Source of the DNA: DASPHG01 sp035629775
GTDB lineage: Bacteria > Actinomycetota > Thermoleophilia > Solirubrobacterales > Thermoleophilaceae
Assembly: GCA_035629775.1 (NCBI GenBank)
Contig: DASPHG010000048.1
Coordinates: forward strand, 1-42,204
Length of the DNA stretch: 42,204 nt
Reading direction: 5' to 3'
Shown here: one piece after another, positions 33,094 through 41,529 of the stretch
How positions within the stretch are numbered: position 1 is the first letter of the stretch
Layout: the number at the start of each line of letters is the position of its first letter
Program-made: the position numbers and the translations under genes
The notes under the pieces: generated by a model
Told to the model about the DNA's origin: nothing
What the model saw: the letters and a program-made list of their open reading frames with translations, nothing else
The model's database searches: none

Positions 33094-33816
33094 CAACCAC
33101 TCGGGCGGGAAGACCTTCGGGAAGGCGGCGTTGTACTCGGGCACGACCCGCCGCGCGTGGTCGGCCGCCGGGCGGCCCTCCACATGCGGGCGCAGGTCCT
33201 CGTAGGCCAGCAGCAGGCGCACGCTGGTCGCGATCTGGAAGTCGGCGGCGTTCAGCTCGCTTCCGCCGATGACGCCCTCTCCGAGCAGGGCGTCGACGCG
33301 GTCGAGCCGCTGCGGCACGGCCGCGAGGTCGGCGCGGACCGCGTCGTCGGTCGAGTGGTTGTACCTCGCCGACACCTTCGCGATCGGCCCGACGGTGCGC
33401 GCGGCGACACCCACCGGCAGGCCCAGCCGGTAGCCCTGGAGCGACAGCTTCGCGGCCTCCGTCCGCTCCTTCGCCGGCATGTGGGTGAGCGCCCACCAGG
33501 CGAGGCGGCGCGGAATCGGCTGAAGCTCGTCGTCGCCCCATCGCTCGGCCTCGCGAACCGCGTCGGAGGGAAGGAGCGGCGGGTCGGGCTTCATCTCGTC
33601 GAGTGCCTGCGAGATCGCACGCGTGCCCTGCGCTTTGCGCCCGTCCGCCTTCATCGCGGGCACGGTCTTGCGTTCGAATCCGAGCAGCTTGAGCGCGGGC
33701 CGGTGCATCGCGGTCACGAGATCCACCCGCTTGAAGGGGATCCCCTTGTACTCGAGCATCAGCTCGGCCGCCTTCGACGGGTGCGAGCCGGGGATGACGT
33801 AGAGCTTGACGGCCAC
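33085..33816 (-). CDS. Glutathione S-transferase-like protein
   Basis: 243 aa. The N-terminal thioredoxin-like part (KLYVIPGSHPSKAAELMLEY, then KGIPFKRVDLV, and TVPAMKADGRKAQGTRAISQ with the cis-Pro) and an all-helical C-terminal domain with LNAADFQIATSVRLLL match the GST superfamily. The N-terminal PGSHPSK replaces the usual catalytic Ser/Tyr/Cys motif, with S11 or S14 as the candidate. Actinobacteria mostly use mycothiol, so glutathione may not be the substrate. GTG start, with TAGGAT 9 nt upstream on the minus strand; divergent from the second SDR. Confidence 0.82.
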   Translation of the reverse strand: MAVKLYVIPGSHPSKAAELMLEYKGIPFKRVDLVTAMHRPALKLLGFERKTVPAMKADGRKAQGTRAISQALDEMKPDPPLLPSDAVREAERWGDDELQPIPRRLAWWALTHMPAKERTEAAKLSLQGYRLGLPVGVAARTVGPIAKVSARYNHSTDDAVRADLAAVPQRLDRVDALLGEGVIGGSELNAADFQIATSVRLLLAYEDLRPHVEGRPAADHARRVVPEYNAAFPKVFPPEWLKI

Positions 33817-33838
33817 GAATGCGCCATCCTACGCGCTC

Positions 33839-34642
33839 ATGCCAGTCGAGCTGCAAGGTGCTCGCGTCCTCCTGACGGGCGCCACGGGCGGGATCGGGCA
33901 GGCGATCGCGCGGGCGCTGCACGGGCGGGGCGCGCAGCTGATCCTGACCGGCCGAAAGACGGACGTGCTCGACGAGCTCGCCGGTGAACTCGGCGAGCGC
34001 GCCGAGACGCGCACGCTCGACCTGTCCGACGCAAGCGCGCTCGCAGGGTTCTGCGCCGACGTCGGACACGTGGACATCCTCGTTGCGAACGCGGGTCTGC
34101 CCGGCACGGGCACCCTCGAGGACTACTCGCCCGAGCAGGTCGACCGCGTCCTCGACGTCAACCTGCGCGCACCGGTGCACATGACGCGCGCGCTCATGCC
34201 GGGGATGGTCGAGCGCGGCCGCGGCCACCTCGTTTACATCTCGTCGATCTCCGGCAAGGTGGCGACCGCGCGCGCCTCCCTCTACAACGGCACGAAGTTC
34301 GGTCTGCGCGGGTTCGCCTACGCGGTGCGCGAGGACCTGCGCGGCACCGGCGTCGGCGTGACGACGGTCTTCCCGGGGTTCATCTCGGACGCGGGGATGT
34401 GGGCCGACGCGGGCATCGACCTGCCGCGGGGCGTCGGCATGAAGAGCCCGGAGCAGGTCGCGACGGCCGTGATCAAGGGGATCGAGAAGGACAAGGCCGA
34501 GATCGACGTGGCGCCGCTGTTCATCCGGTTCGGCGGCTGGCTCGCCGGGCCCGCGCCGAACGTGGTGACCGCGATCAGCAAGCGCGGCGGGGGCGATCAC
34601 ATCCCCGACGCCCTGGCCGACGCTCAGCGCGAGAAGCGCTAG
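33839..34642 (+). CDS. Short-chain dehydrogenase/reductase, classical (second)
   Basis: 267 aa. TGATGGIG is at residues 13-20, ANAG is in ILVANAGLPGTG, VYISSISGK carries the catalytic Ser, and Y149-x-x-x-K153 is in YNGTK. It differs clearly from the SDR at 32198, so this is not a recent duplicate. Substrate unknown. The ATG at 33839 is used; the open frame extends only into the divergent promoter region. It ends 15 nt from the convergent E2-E1 gene. Confidence 0.9.
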   Translation: MPVELQGARVLLTGATGGIGQAIARALHGRGAQLILTGRKTDVLDELAGELGERAETRTLDLSDASALAGFCADVGHVDILVANAGLPGTGTLEDYSPEQVDRVLDVNLRAPVHMTRALMPGMVERGRGHLVYISSISGKVATARASLYNGTKFGLRGFAYAVREDLRGTGVGVTTVFPGFISDAGMWADAGIDLPRGVGMKSPEQVATAVIKGIEKDKAEIDVAPLFIRFGGWLAGPAPNVVTAISKRGGGDHIPDALADAQREKR

Positions 34643-34657
34643 AGCGCCCGGACGGCG

Positions 34658-37600
34658 CTAGGGCTGGACGATCGTCTGCCCGCGGATCACGTCGAGCGCG
34701 ACCTCGACGATCCGCCGCTGCTCCGCGCGGTGCGCGGCGGCGTAGCCCTCGCCCGGGCTCGCGCGGAACTCGCGGCCGACGTATGTGTACTCCATGCCCT
34801 TCGGCAGGATCGGCGCGAGCCGGCGGCGCATGAACGCGCGCGCGCCCATGTTCCGGGGCTCCTCCTGGACCCACGTCACGCGCTTCAGGTTCGGGTAGCT
34901 CTCGATGAGAGCGCTCAGCTCGTTCTCGGCGAATGGGTACAGCAGCTCGACTCGCGCGACGGCGACGTGCGATGCCTCGGCGCGCGCCTCGTGCGCGACG
35001 ATGTCGTAGTAGACCTTGCCGGTGCAGAGGACGAGCTTCGTGATGTCCTCGCGCTCGCCGGGCAGCGCCGGGTCGTCGATCACGACCTGCAGGCCGCCGT
35101 TCGCGAGCTCTTCGACGCGCGACGTTGCGGCCGGCAGGCGGAGCAGGCTCTTCGGCGTCATCACGACGAGCGGTCGCGCCTTCTGCACGAGCGCCTGGCG
35201 ACGCAGCAGATGGAAGTACTGCGCGGGGGTGGTGACGTTGGCCACGCGGATGTTCCCCTCCGCCGCGAGCTGGAGGAACCGCTCGACCCGGCCGCTCGAG
35301 TGCTCGGGGCCCGAGCCCTCGTAGCCGTGCGGCAGGAGCAGCGTCAGGCGTGAGGTCTGGCCCCACTTCGCGAGCCCCGACACGAGGAACTGGTCGATGA
35401 CCACCTGTGCCGAGTTGACGAAGTCGCCGAACTGCGCCTCCCACAGGACCAGTGCCTCCGGCGCCTGCACCGAGTAGCCGTACTCGAAGCCCAGGCATGC
35501 GATCTCGGACAGCGGGCTGTTGTGCAGCTCGAGCGGCGCCGTCGCCGACTTCAGGTTCTGGATGGGCACGTACTTCTCGCCGGTCTTCGTGTCGTGGAGC
35601 GCCAGGTGGCGCTGGCTGAACGTGCCGCGCTCGGTGTCCTGGCCGGTCAGGCGGATCGGCGTGCCCTGGACCAGCAGCGACGCATACGCCAGCCCCTCGG
35701 CCTGCGCCCAGTCGATGCCACCCGCCTCGCCGATCGTCTCGCGCCGGCGCTCGAGCTGAGGCTTGAGCTTGCGGTGGATGCTGAAGCCGGACGGGACGCG
35801 GAGGAGCTGCTCGTTCAGCGACACCAGCGTCTCGGCGGGCACGGCCGTGCGCGGCTCCTTGCTCGGTCCCGTGTCGATCTCGAACTCGCCGGTGTCCGGT
35901 CCCTGGCTCATCGACTCGCGCAGCTCGGCGTGCGCGTCGGACAGCGCCTGGTAGGCCTCGCTCGCCAGCGCATCGGCCTCCTCCTGGGTGATGAGGCCCT
36001 CGGCGATCAGCCTGTCCGCGTACAGCTTGCGGACCGGCGGATGCTGCTTGATCTTCTCGTACATGAGCGGCTGGGTGTAGCCGGGCTCGTCCGTCTCGTT
36101 GTGCCCGAAGCGGCGGTAGCCGATCAGGTCGATCACGGCATCGCGGCCGAACTCGCGCCGGAAGCCCATCGCCAGCCGGATCGCGTGGACGCATGCCTCC
36201 ACGTCGTCGGCGTTGACGTGGATCACGGGCAGGTCGTAGCCCTTCGCGAGGTCCGACGCGTAGCGCGTCGAGCGGGCGTCGTTCGGGTCGGTCGTGAACC
36301 CGAGCTGGTTGTTCATGATCACGTGGATCGTGCCGCCGGTCGAGTAGCCGGAGAGCGCCTGGAGGTTGAGCGTCTCGGCGACCACTCCCTGGCCGGGGAA
36401 CGCCGCATCGCCGTGCAGCAGCACCGGGACGACCGACGACGGCTCGTGGACCGGGTCGCGCGCCTTGCGGCTCGTCTGGTCCGCGCGGGCGCGGCCCTCG
36501 ACTACGGGGTTGATGTATTCGAGGTGGCTCGGGTTCGGCGAGAGCGTGACCGTCACGCCCTTCCCGGCGCGCGTCCGGTACGTCCCGGCGGAGCCGTAGT
36601 GGTACTTCACGTCGCCGGTGCCGCCCTCCGGTATTGCGGTGTCGACGTCCATCGACTGCTCGCCTTCGAACTCGGCGATGATCGCCTCGTACGGGCGCCC
36701 CACCGTGTGTGCGAGCACGTTCAGCCGCCCGCGGTGCGCCATGCCGAGCACGACCTCGCGCGCGCCCTCGTCGGCACCCACCTCGATGATCTCGTCCAGC
36801 ATCGGAACCAGCACGTCGAGGCCCTCGATCGAGAACTGCTTCTTCCCGAGGAACGCCTTGTGGAGGTAGCTCTCGAGCGCCTCGACCTCGGACAGCCGCT
36901 TGAGCAGCGCGAGCCTGTGCTCCGGCTCGAGCGCCGTGCGGTGGGCGCCCCACTCGATCGACTGGCGCAGCCAGATGCGCCGGTTGTGCCCGGCGATGTG
37001 CTCGATCTCGTAGGCGATCGTGCCGCAGTACGTCTCCTGGAGGTGGGGCAGGGCGTCGGCGAAGGTCTCCCCCGGCACGGCCAGGCGCAGGATCGACGCG
37101 GGGATCTCCCGCATCAGCTCGGGTGTCAGGTTGACGGTTGCGGGATCGAGCGCGGGATCGCCGCGCGGGGGGGTGTCGAGCGGGTCGAGCCGCGCCGCCA
37201 GATGGCCGTGCATGCGGTGCGCCTTGACGACCGAGGTGGCCGCCTGGACCGCCTGGAGCAGCACCTGGCTGGGCGGCGCACCGATATCGGGCTTGACCTC
37301 GGCGGGGACCGGGTCGGCCGCGGTGACGGGCGTCGGGCCGTGAGCCGCTTCGACGCTGGCCGGGGCATCCAGGCCGAGCGCGGCGAAGATCGTCTCGTAG
37401 AACTCGTGCTCGCCCTGCAGAAGCGTGTCGATCCGCCGCAGGAACTCGCCGGACTCCGCGCCCTGGATCACCCGGTGGTCGTAGGTCGACGTCATCGTCA
37501 TCACCTTCGACACGCCGAGCTCGTTCAGCTTCGCCGGGTTCGCCTGGGCGAGGCCGGGGGGCAGCGCGATCGCGCCCGTCGCGATGATCGTGCCCTGGCC

Positions 37601-39028
37601 GGGCATCAGCCGCGGGACGGAGGCCACGGTCCCGATCCCGCCCGGGTTCGTCAGTGTGATGTTCGCGCCCGTGTAGGCGTCGGGCGGGAGCGTGTTGTCG
37701 CGGGCCCCGGCGACGAGCTCGTCGTACCGGGCGGCGAAGGCGGAGAAGTCGAGTCGATCGGCCTGGTGGATGACCGGCACGATCAGCGAGCGTGTGCCGT
37801 CCTTGCGCTCGACGTCCACCGCGAGCCCGAGGCTCACGCCATCCGGGACGATTCGCTGCGGCTTGCCGTCCGGCTCCGCGAAAGCGTTGGTCATGACGTG
37901 CATCTCACGCGCGGACTGCACGATCGCCCAGGCGATCAGGTGGGTGAAGGACAGCTTCTTGCCGGCTGCCTTGAGCGCGCGGCGGCGCGCGTCGAGCATG
38001 CCGACGGGAACGGTCCGGAAGCTCGTGGCGGTCGGGATCGTGCGGCTCTCGTTCATGAACCGCGCGAGCGTCGCGGCGGGCCCGCGGATCGGCTTCGCGC
38101 CTGGCGGCGGCTGCTCGGCGGGCGCGACCGCCTTCGGAGCCGCGGCGGGCGCCCCGCCATTCCCCTCGACGAGCGCGAGCACGTCGTCCTTCGTCACCTT
38201 GCCGCCGCGGCCGGTCCCCTGAACACCGGTGAGGTCGAGCCCGTGCGCGTCGGCGATGCGTGCGGCAACCGGCGTGGCGTTGGCATCGCCATTGCCCACC
38301 GGTGCGCCCGCGGCAGGCGGAGCTGCCGGAGCGCTGGGGGCCGCCGGCTTCGCGGCCGTCGTGCCCGGCTTGATGCGCGCCACGATCGTTCCCGACGAGA
38401 CCGTCTCGTCCGGCTCGGCCAGGATCTCCGCGACCACGCCCGACACGGGAGCCGGGATCTCGGCGTCCACCTTGTCGGTCGAGATCTCCACGAGCGTCTC
38501 GCCCTCGGCGATCTCCTCGCCCACCTGCTTGTGCCATTCGAGGACCGTGCCCTCCTGGACGGACTCGCCCATCTGCGGGAGCACGACGTCCACGAGACCG
38601 GCCGGCGCGTCTCCCGCGCCGTTCTCGGCCTGCTTCTTCGCGGCGACCTGCTCCATCTCGGTCGCGCTCGGGTCGCTCAGGTCGGCGCCGCTCTCGTCGC
38701 CGCGGTGGTCCCCGTCGGCGGTGGTACCACCCTCGCGCGAGGTCGCCGGGGCGGCGGGGCCTCCCTCGGTGTCGATCTCGCCGAGCACGGTGCCCACGGG
38801 CACCGTCTCGTCGGCCTCGACCAGGATCCGCACCAGCGTGCCCGCAATCGGCGCCGGGACCTCGGCATCCACCTTGTCGGTGGAGACCTCGAGGAGCGTC
38901 TCGTCGGCCTCGACCCGGTCACCGACCTGTTTGTGCCATTCGAGCACCGTGCCCTCGGTCACCGAGTCGCCCATCTGGGGCATGGTGATCTGCACGGTGG
39001 TGCCAGCTTCCACTAGGACTCTCAACAT
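34658..39028 (-). CDS. Fused 2-oxoglutarate dehydrogenase E2-E1 with two lipoyl domains
   Basis: 1456 aa. Order: lipoyl domain 1 (about 12-86, lipoyl K52 in STDKVDAE), linker, lipoyl domain 2 (about 146-220, K186), Ala/Pro linker, E3/E1-binding domain (about 250-290, PVAARIADAHGLDLTGVQGT), succinyltransferase-like core (about 320-545; TYDHRVIQGAESGEF, with Gln where classical E2 has Asp, as in Kgd/OdhA). A SucA-type ThDP decarboxylase follows (about 610-1456; GMAHRGRLNVLAHTVGRPYE, GDAAFPGQGVVAETLNL, NNQLGFTTDP, GQDTERGTFSQRH). It would convert 2-oxoglutarate to succinyl-CoA with a separate E3. Mycobacterial Kgd lacks lipoyl and binding domains. The ATG at 39028 has AGGGG about 7 nt upstream; a GTG five codons later is possible. 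Confidence 0.94.
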   Translation of the reverse strand: MLRVLVEAGTTVQITMPQMGDSVTEGTVLEWHKQVGDRVEADETLLEVSTDKVDAEVPAPIAGTLVRILVEADETVPVGTVLGEIDTEGGPAAPATSREGGTTADGDHRGDESGADLSDPSATEMEQVAAKKQAENGAGDAPAGLVDVVLPQMGESVQEGTVLEWHKQVGEEIAEGETLVEISTDKVDAEIPAPVSGVVAEILAEPDETVSSGTIVARIKPGTTAAKPAAPSAPAAPPAAGAPVGNGDANATPVAARIADAHGLDLTGVQGTGRGGKVTKDDVLALVEGNGGAPAAAPKAVAPAEQPPPGAKPIRGPAATLARFMNESRTIPTATSFRTVPVGMLDARRRALKAAGKKLSFTHLIAWAIVQSAREMHVMTNAFAEPDGKPQRIVPDGVSLGLAVDVERKDGTRSLIVPVIHQADRLDFSAFAARYDELVAGARDNTLPPDAYTGANITLTNPGGIGTVASVPRLMPGQGTIIATGAIALPPGLAQANPAKLNELGVSKVMTMTSTYDHRVIQGAESGEFLRRIDTLLQGEHEFYETIFAALGLDAPASVEAAHGPTPVTAADPVPAEVKPDIGAPPSQVLLQAVQAATSVVKAHRMHGHLAARLDPLDTPPRGDPALDPATVNLTPELMREIPASILRLAVPGETFADALPHLQETYCGTIAYEIEHIAGHNRRIWLRQSIEWGAHRTALEPEHRLALLKRLSEVEALESYLHKAFLGKKQFSIEGLDVLVPMLDEIIEVGADEGAREVVLGMAHRGRLNVLAHTVGRPYEAIIAEFEGEQSMDVDTAIPEGGTGDVKYHYGSAGTYRTRAGKGVTVTLSPNPSHLEYINPVVEGRARADQTSRKARDPVHEPSSVVPVLLHGDAAFPGQGVVAETLNLQALSGYSTGGTIHVIMNNQLGFTTDPNDARSTRYASDLAKGYDLPVIHVNADDVEACVHAIRLAMGFRREFGRDAVIDLIGYRRFGHNETDEPGYTQPLMYEKIKQHPPVRKLYADRLIAEGLITQEEADALASEAYQALSDAHAELRESMSQGPDTGEFEIDTGPSKEPRTAVPAETLVSLNEQLLRVPSGFSIHRKLKPQLERRRETIGEAGGIDWAQAEGLAYASLLVQGTPIRLTGQDTERGTFSQRHLALHDTKTGEKYVPIQNLKSATAPLELHNSPLSEIACLGFEYGYSVQAPEALVLWEAQFGDFVNSAQVVIDQFLVSGLAKWGQTSRLTLLLPHGYEGSGPEHSSGRVERFLQLAAEGNIRVANVTTPAQYFHLLRRQALVQKARPLVVMTPKSLLRLPAATSRVEELANGGLQVVIDDPALPGEREDITKLVLCTGKVYYDIVAHEARAEASHVAVARVELLYPFAENELSALIESYPNLKRVTWVQEEPRNMGARAFMRRRLAPILPKGMEYTYVGREFRASPGEGYAAAHRAEQRRIVEVALDVIRGQTIVQP

Positions 39029-39075
39029 TACCGACCCCTGAAAGGCGCGGGCCGTACCTCTGCAAGGCTTGTGGC

Positions 39076-40662
39076 ATGGGTGGTCGGCGGCTCAAGCACT
39101 GGGGATGGGGCTACGAGGACCAGCAGCCCGCACCGGCGCAGGTCCGTGACATCGCGCTCGGCCTGCGCGCCCACCTGGGCTTCGGCGAGGCTGAGGTCGA
39201 TGAGCCGGTGCCGCTGAAGGCGGTCGAGTTACGGCCGCCGCGCGTCGATGTGCCCGACGCGCTGGCCGAGATCGCCGCGACCGACGACTACTCGCGCGCG
39301 TCCTGCACGCTGGGGAAGGCCTACCGCGACGTCGTGCGCGGCTTCCGCGGCCGATACGACGAGCCACCCGACGCTGTCCTCCGGCCGCGCGACGAGCCTG
39401 AGCTCGAGCGGGCGCTGCACTGGGCGTGCTCGGAGGACATCGCGGTCATCCCGTTCGGCGGCGGCACCAGCGTGGTCGGAGGAATCGAGCCGCGCGGACT
39501 CGAGCGCGCCGTCACCATCGACCTCCGCGCGCTCGACCGCGTGCTCGAGGTGGACAGCACCGCGCGTGCGGCGCGCATCCAGGCCGGGGCGACGGGCCCT
39601 GAGCTCGAGAACCAGCTGCGCGAGCACGGCCTGACGCTTCGCCACTTCCCGCAGTCGTTCGAGTACTCGACGCTGGGCGGCTGGATCGCGACGCGCGCCG
39701 GCGGCCACTTCGCGACGCTCATGACCCATATCGACGACCTGGTGGAGTCGGTGCGGGCGCTCACGCCCGGCGGATGGTGGGAGAGCCGCCGGCTGCCGGG
39801 GTCGGGGGCGGGCCCGAGTCCCGACCGGATGCTGATCGGCTCCGAGGGCGCGCTCGGGGTCATCACCGAGGCCTGGGTGCGCCTGCAGGAGAGACCCCGG
39901 TTCAAGGCGAGCGCGGGCGTCCTCTTCGACACCTTCGCGGCCGGCGCCGAGGCGGTCCGCGCGCTATCCCAGTCGGGCCTCTGGCCGTCGAACTGCCGCC
40001 TGCTCGACGAGGGCGAGGGTGCGCTCACGATGGCGGCGCCCGACGGGAAGGCGCTGCTCGTGCTCGGTTTCGAGTCGGCTGACCATCCGGTCGAGCCATG
40101 GCTCGAGCGCGCGCTCGAGCTGACGGCCGACCACGGCGGCGAGGTGCGCGAGTCGAGGGGCGGCGACGGCGAGGACTCGGTGGGCGCGTGGCGCAACGCG
40201 TTCGTGCAGGCGCCCTACCTGCGCGACTCGTTCGTGGCCGGCGGCGTGATCTCTGAGACGTTCGAGACCGCGATCACCTGGGACCGCTGGTCGGAGTTCG
40301 TCGGGAACATCCGCACCCGCGCGGAGGCCGCGGTGGCGGACGTTTGCGGGGCCGGCCAGGTCACGTGCCGCTTCACGCACGTGTATCCGGACGGTCCGGC
40401 GCCCTATTTCACGATCCTTGCACCGGCTGAGCGCGGTGGCGAGATCGATCAGTGGGATGCGATCAAGACGGCGGTGTCGGACGCGATCGCCGCGGGCGGA
40501 GGCACGATCACGCACCACCACGCGGTCGGGCGCGACCACCGGCCCTGGTACGACCGCCAGCGGCCCGAGCCGTTCGCCGCCGCGCTGCGCGCCGTCAAGG
40601 CCGAGTGGGACCCGGCCGGGATCCTGAACCCCGGCGTGCTGATCGACCCGCGCGCCCACTGA
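39076..40662 (+). CDS. FAD-binding oxidase resembling alkyldihydroxyacetonephosphate synthase
   Basis: 528 aa, VAO/PCMH flavoprotein fold. The N-terminus LKHWGWGYEDQQ and the FAD-binding part (AVIPFGGGTSVVGGIEPRG, then QAGATGPELENQLREHGLTL, and FEYSTLGGWIATRAGGH) match the alkyl-DHAP synthase subgroup. The C-terminal THHHAVGRDHRPWYDRQ has the three consecutive His (H480-H482) essential in that enzyme, and DPAGILNPGVL is the family ending. If correct it would swap an acyl for an alkyl chain in ether-lipid synthesis; a D-lactate or glycolate dehydrogenase role is less likely because of the HHH motif. Divergent from the E2-E1 fusion over 47 bp. Confidence 0.86.
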   Translation: MGGRRLKHWGWGYEDQQPAPAQVRDIALGLRAHLGFGEAEVDEPVPLKAVELRPPRVDVPDALAEIAATDDYSRASCTLGKAYRDVVRGFRGRYDEPPDAVLRPRDEPELERALHWACSEDIAVIPFGGGTSVVGGIEPRGLERAVTIDLRALDRVLEVDSTARAARIQAGATGPELENQLREHGLTLRHFPQSFEYSTLGGWIATRAGGHFATLMTHIDDLVESVRALTPGGWWESRRLPGSGAGPSPDRMLIGSEGALGVITEAWVRLQERPRFKASAGVLFDTFAAGAEAVRALSQSGLWPSNCRLLDEGEGALTMAAPDGKALLVLGFESADHPVEPWLERALELTADHGGEVRESRGGDGEDSVGAWRNAFVQAPYLRDSFVAGGVISETFETAITWDRWSEFVGNIRTRAEAAVADVCGAGQVTCRFTHVYPDGPAPYFTILAPAERGGEIDQWDAIKTAVSDAIAAGGGTITHHHAVGRDHRPWYDRQRPEPFAAALRAVKAEWDPAGILNPGVLIDPRAH

Positions 40663-40685
40663 CACACAGCCGTCCCGCGCTGGAT

Positions 40686-40691
40686 TAGACT
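40686..40691 (+). promoter_or_regulatory. Candidate -10 element TAGACT upstream of the four-helix membrane protein
   Basis: TAGACT ends 8 nt before the GTG at 40700. The same hexamer lies upstream of tRNA-Val (11686) and the response regulator (23438). Confidence 0.45.
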
Positions 40692-40699
40692 CACCCGCG

Positions 40700-41203
40700 G
40701 TGGCGGAGGAGACGCACATCGAGCATCCCAACCGGGACAAGGCCGGGTCGAAGGCGGTCAAGGCCGTCATCGTCCTGCTGATGCTCGTGACCGCGGCGCT
40801 GGTGGCCATCATCACCATCGGGGGCTGGTCGGTCCTCCAGGGGGCCCACCTCGTGGCGTTCTTCTACATCCTGCTGTACGTGGTCATGGCGTTCTACGTC
40901 GCGCGTTGGAACCGTGGGCTGTTGCCGGTGTGCGCGGCGATGTCCGTGCTGCTGGCGGTCATCGCCGGCGTGGCCGCGCCGGGCTGGTTCGCGCGGAGCA
41001 AGGACGGGTTCCTGGATCCGGCGCTGCCGCCCGATCTCCTCGGCATGCTCACGATCATCCTGATCCCCGTGTCCGTGGTGCTCGTGGTCTTCGCGATGCG
41101 CGGCTTCGCCCAGAAGTGGAACGTCGAGGTCGAGACGCACAACGACGACGGCTACGGCGGCTACGACGAATACGACCGCGGCCCGTCCCCCGCGGGCGCC
41201 TAG
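40700..41203 (+). CDS. Four-helix membrane protein of unknown function
   Basis: 167 aa. A charged N-terminus (EETHIEHPNRDKAGSK) is followed by helices near residues 20-42, 50-68, 74-92 and 113-133, and an acidic/Gly/Tyr-rich C-tail (DDGYGGYDEYDRGPSP). No family is recognised. GTG start with no ribosome site; TAGACT ends 8 nt upstream, suggesting a very short leader. It is monocistronic, as tRNA-Leu with its own promoter follows. Confidence 0.72.
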   Translation: MAEETHIEHPNRDKAGSKAVKAVIVLLMLVTAALVAIITIGGWSVLQGAHLVAFFYILLYVVMAFYVARWNRGLLPVCAAMSVLLAVIAGVAAPGWFARSKDGFLDPALPPDLLGMLTIILIPVSVVLVVFAMRGFAQKWNVEVETHNDDGYGGYDEYDRGPSPAGA

Positions 41204-41239
41204 CCGGTCGGCGGCAGCTCCCCGAGCCCTGTCCGTCGA

Positions 41240-41263
41240 TTGACCGTGCTCTGGCACGGCCAA
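41240..41263. repeat. Imperfect inverted repeat upstream of the tRNA-Leu promoter
   Basis: TTG-A-CCGTGC, a TCTG loop, then GCACGG-C-CAA: nine pairs with one mismatch. No T-run follows. It touches the -35 region of the tRNA-Leu promoter, so it might be an operator or a transcript-end hairpin for the gene at 40700. Confidence 0.5.
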
Positions 41264-41291
41264 GTGACGGATGAACGCGCGCACTTACAAT
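41264..41291 (+). promoter_or_regulatory. Promoter of tRNA-Leu
   Basis: GTGACG (41264-41269) and TACAAT (41286-41291) are separated by 16 bp, matching sigma-70-like -35 and -10 boxes. The tRNA begins 10 nt downstream. Confidence 0.65.
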
Positions 41292-41301
41292 CGCTCCGCT
41301 T

Positions 41302-41385
41302 GCGGCGGTGTCGAAACTGGTAAACGAGACGGTCTCAAACACCGTTGGCCTCACGGCCTTGTGGGTTCGAGTCCCACCCGCCGCA
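41302..41385 (+). tRNA. tRNA-Leu (anticodon CAA)
   Basis: Class II tRNA of 84 nt. Acceptor GCGGCGG with CCGCCGC, anticodon stem ACGGT/ACCGT around loop CTCAAAC, long variable arm GGCC-TCAC-GGCC, T-stem GTGGG/CCCAC around TTCGAGT. The discriminator is A and CCA is not encoded. Confidence 0.95.
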
Positions 41386-41529
41386 TAGGGAGCGGTTCAA
41401 ATACTCTTTTCACGATGTGCGCTCTGGCACTGCTCAAGCGCTGCGGGAAGGCGGCCGGGATCGCGGGGATCTAGGACCGTCGGCGCGGGATTCGCGCCAT
41501 TGCGCCGCCGGGGTTAGGGTGGCGGTGGT

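Noticed and set aside
34643..34660. GCGCC-CGGAC-GGCGC stem between the second SDR and the E2-E1 gene as a terminator.
   Set aside because: Five pairs and no T-run on either strand; not enough to call.
35522..39016. A 1164-aa open frame antisense to the E2-E1 fusion gene.
   Set aside because: Its translation is low-complexity Arg/Val/Leu/Asp/His-rich text without domains; in high-GC DNA the strand opposite a real gene often stays open. The E2-E1 reading has clear domains.
41271..41474. A 67-aa frame covering tRNA-Leu.
   Set aside because: It translates through the tRNA itself and is not plausible coding sequence.
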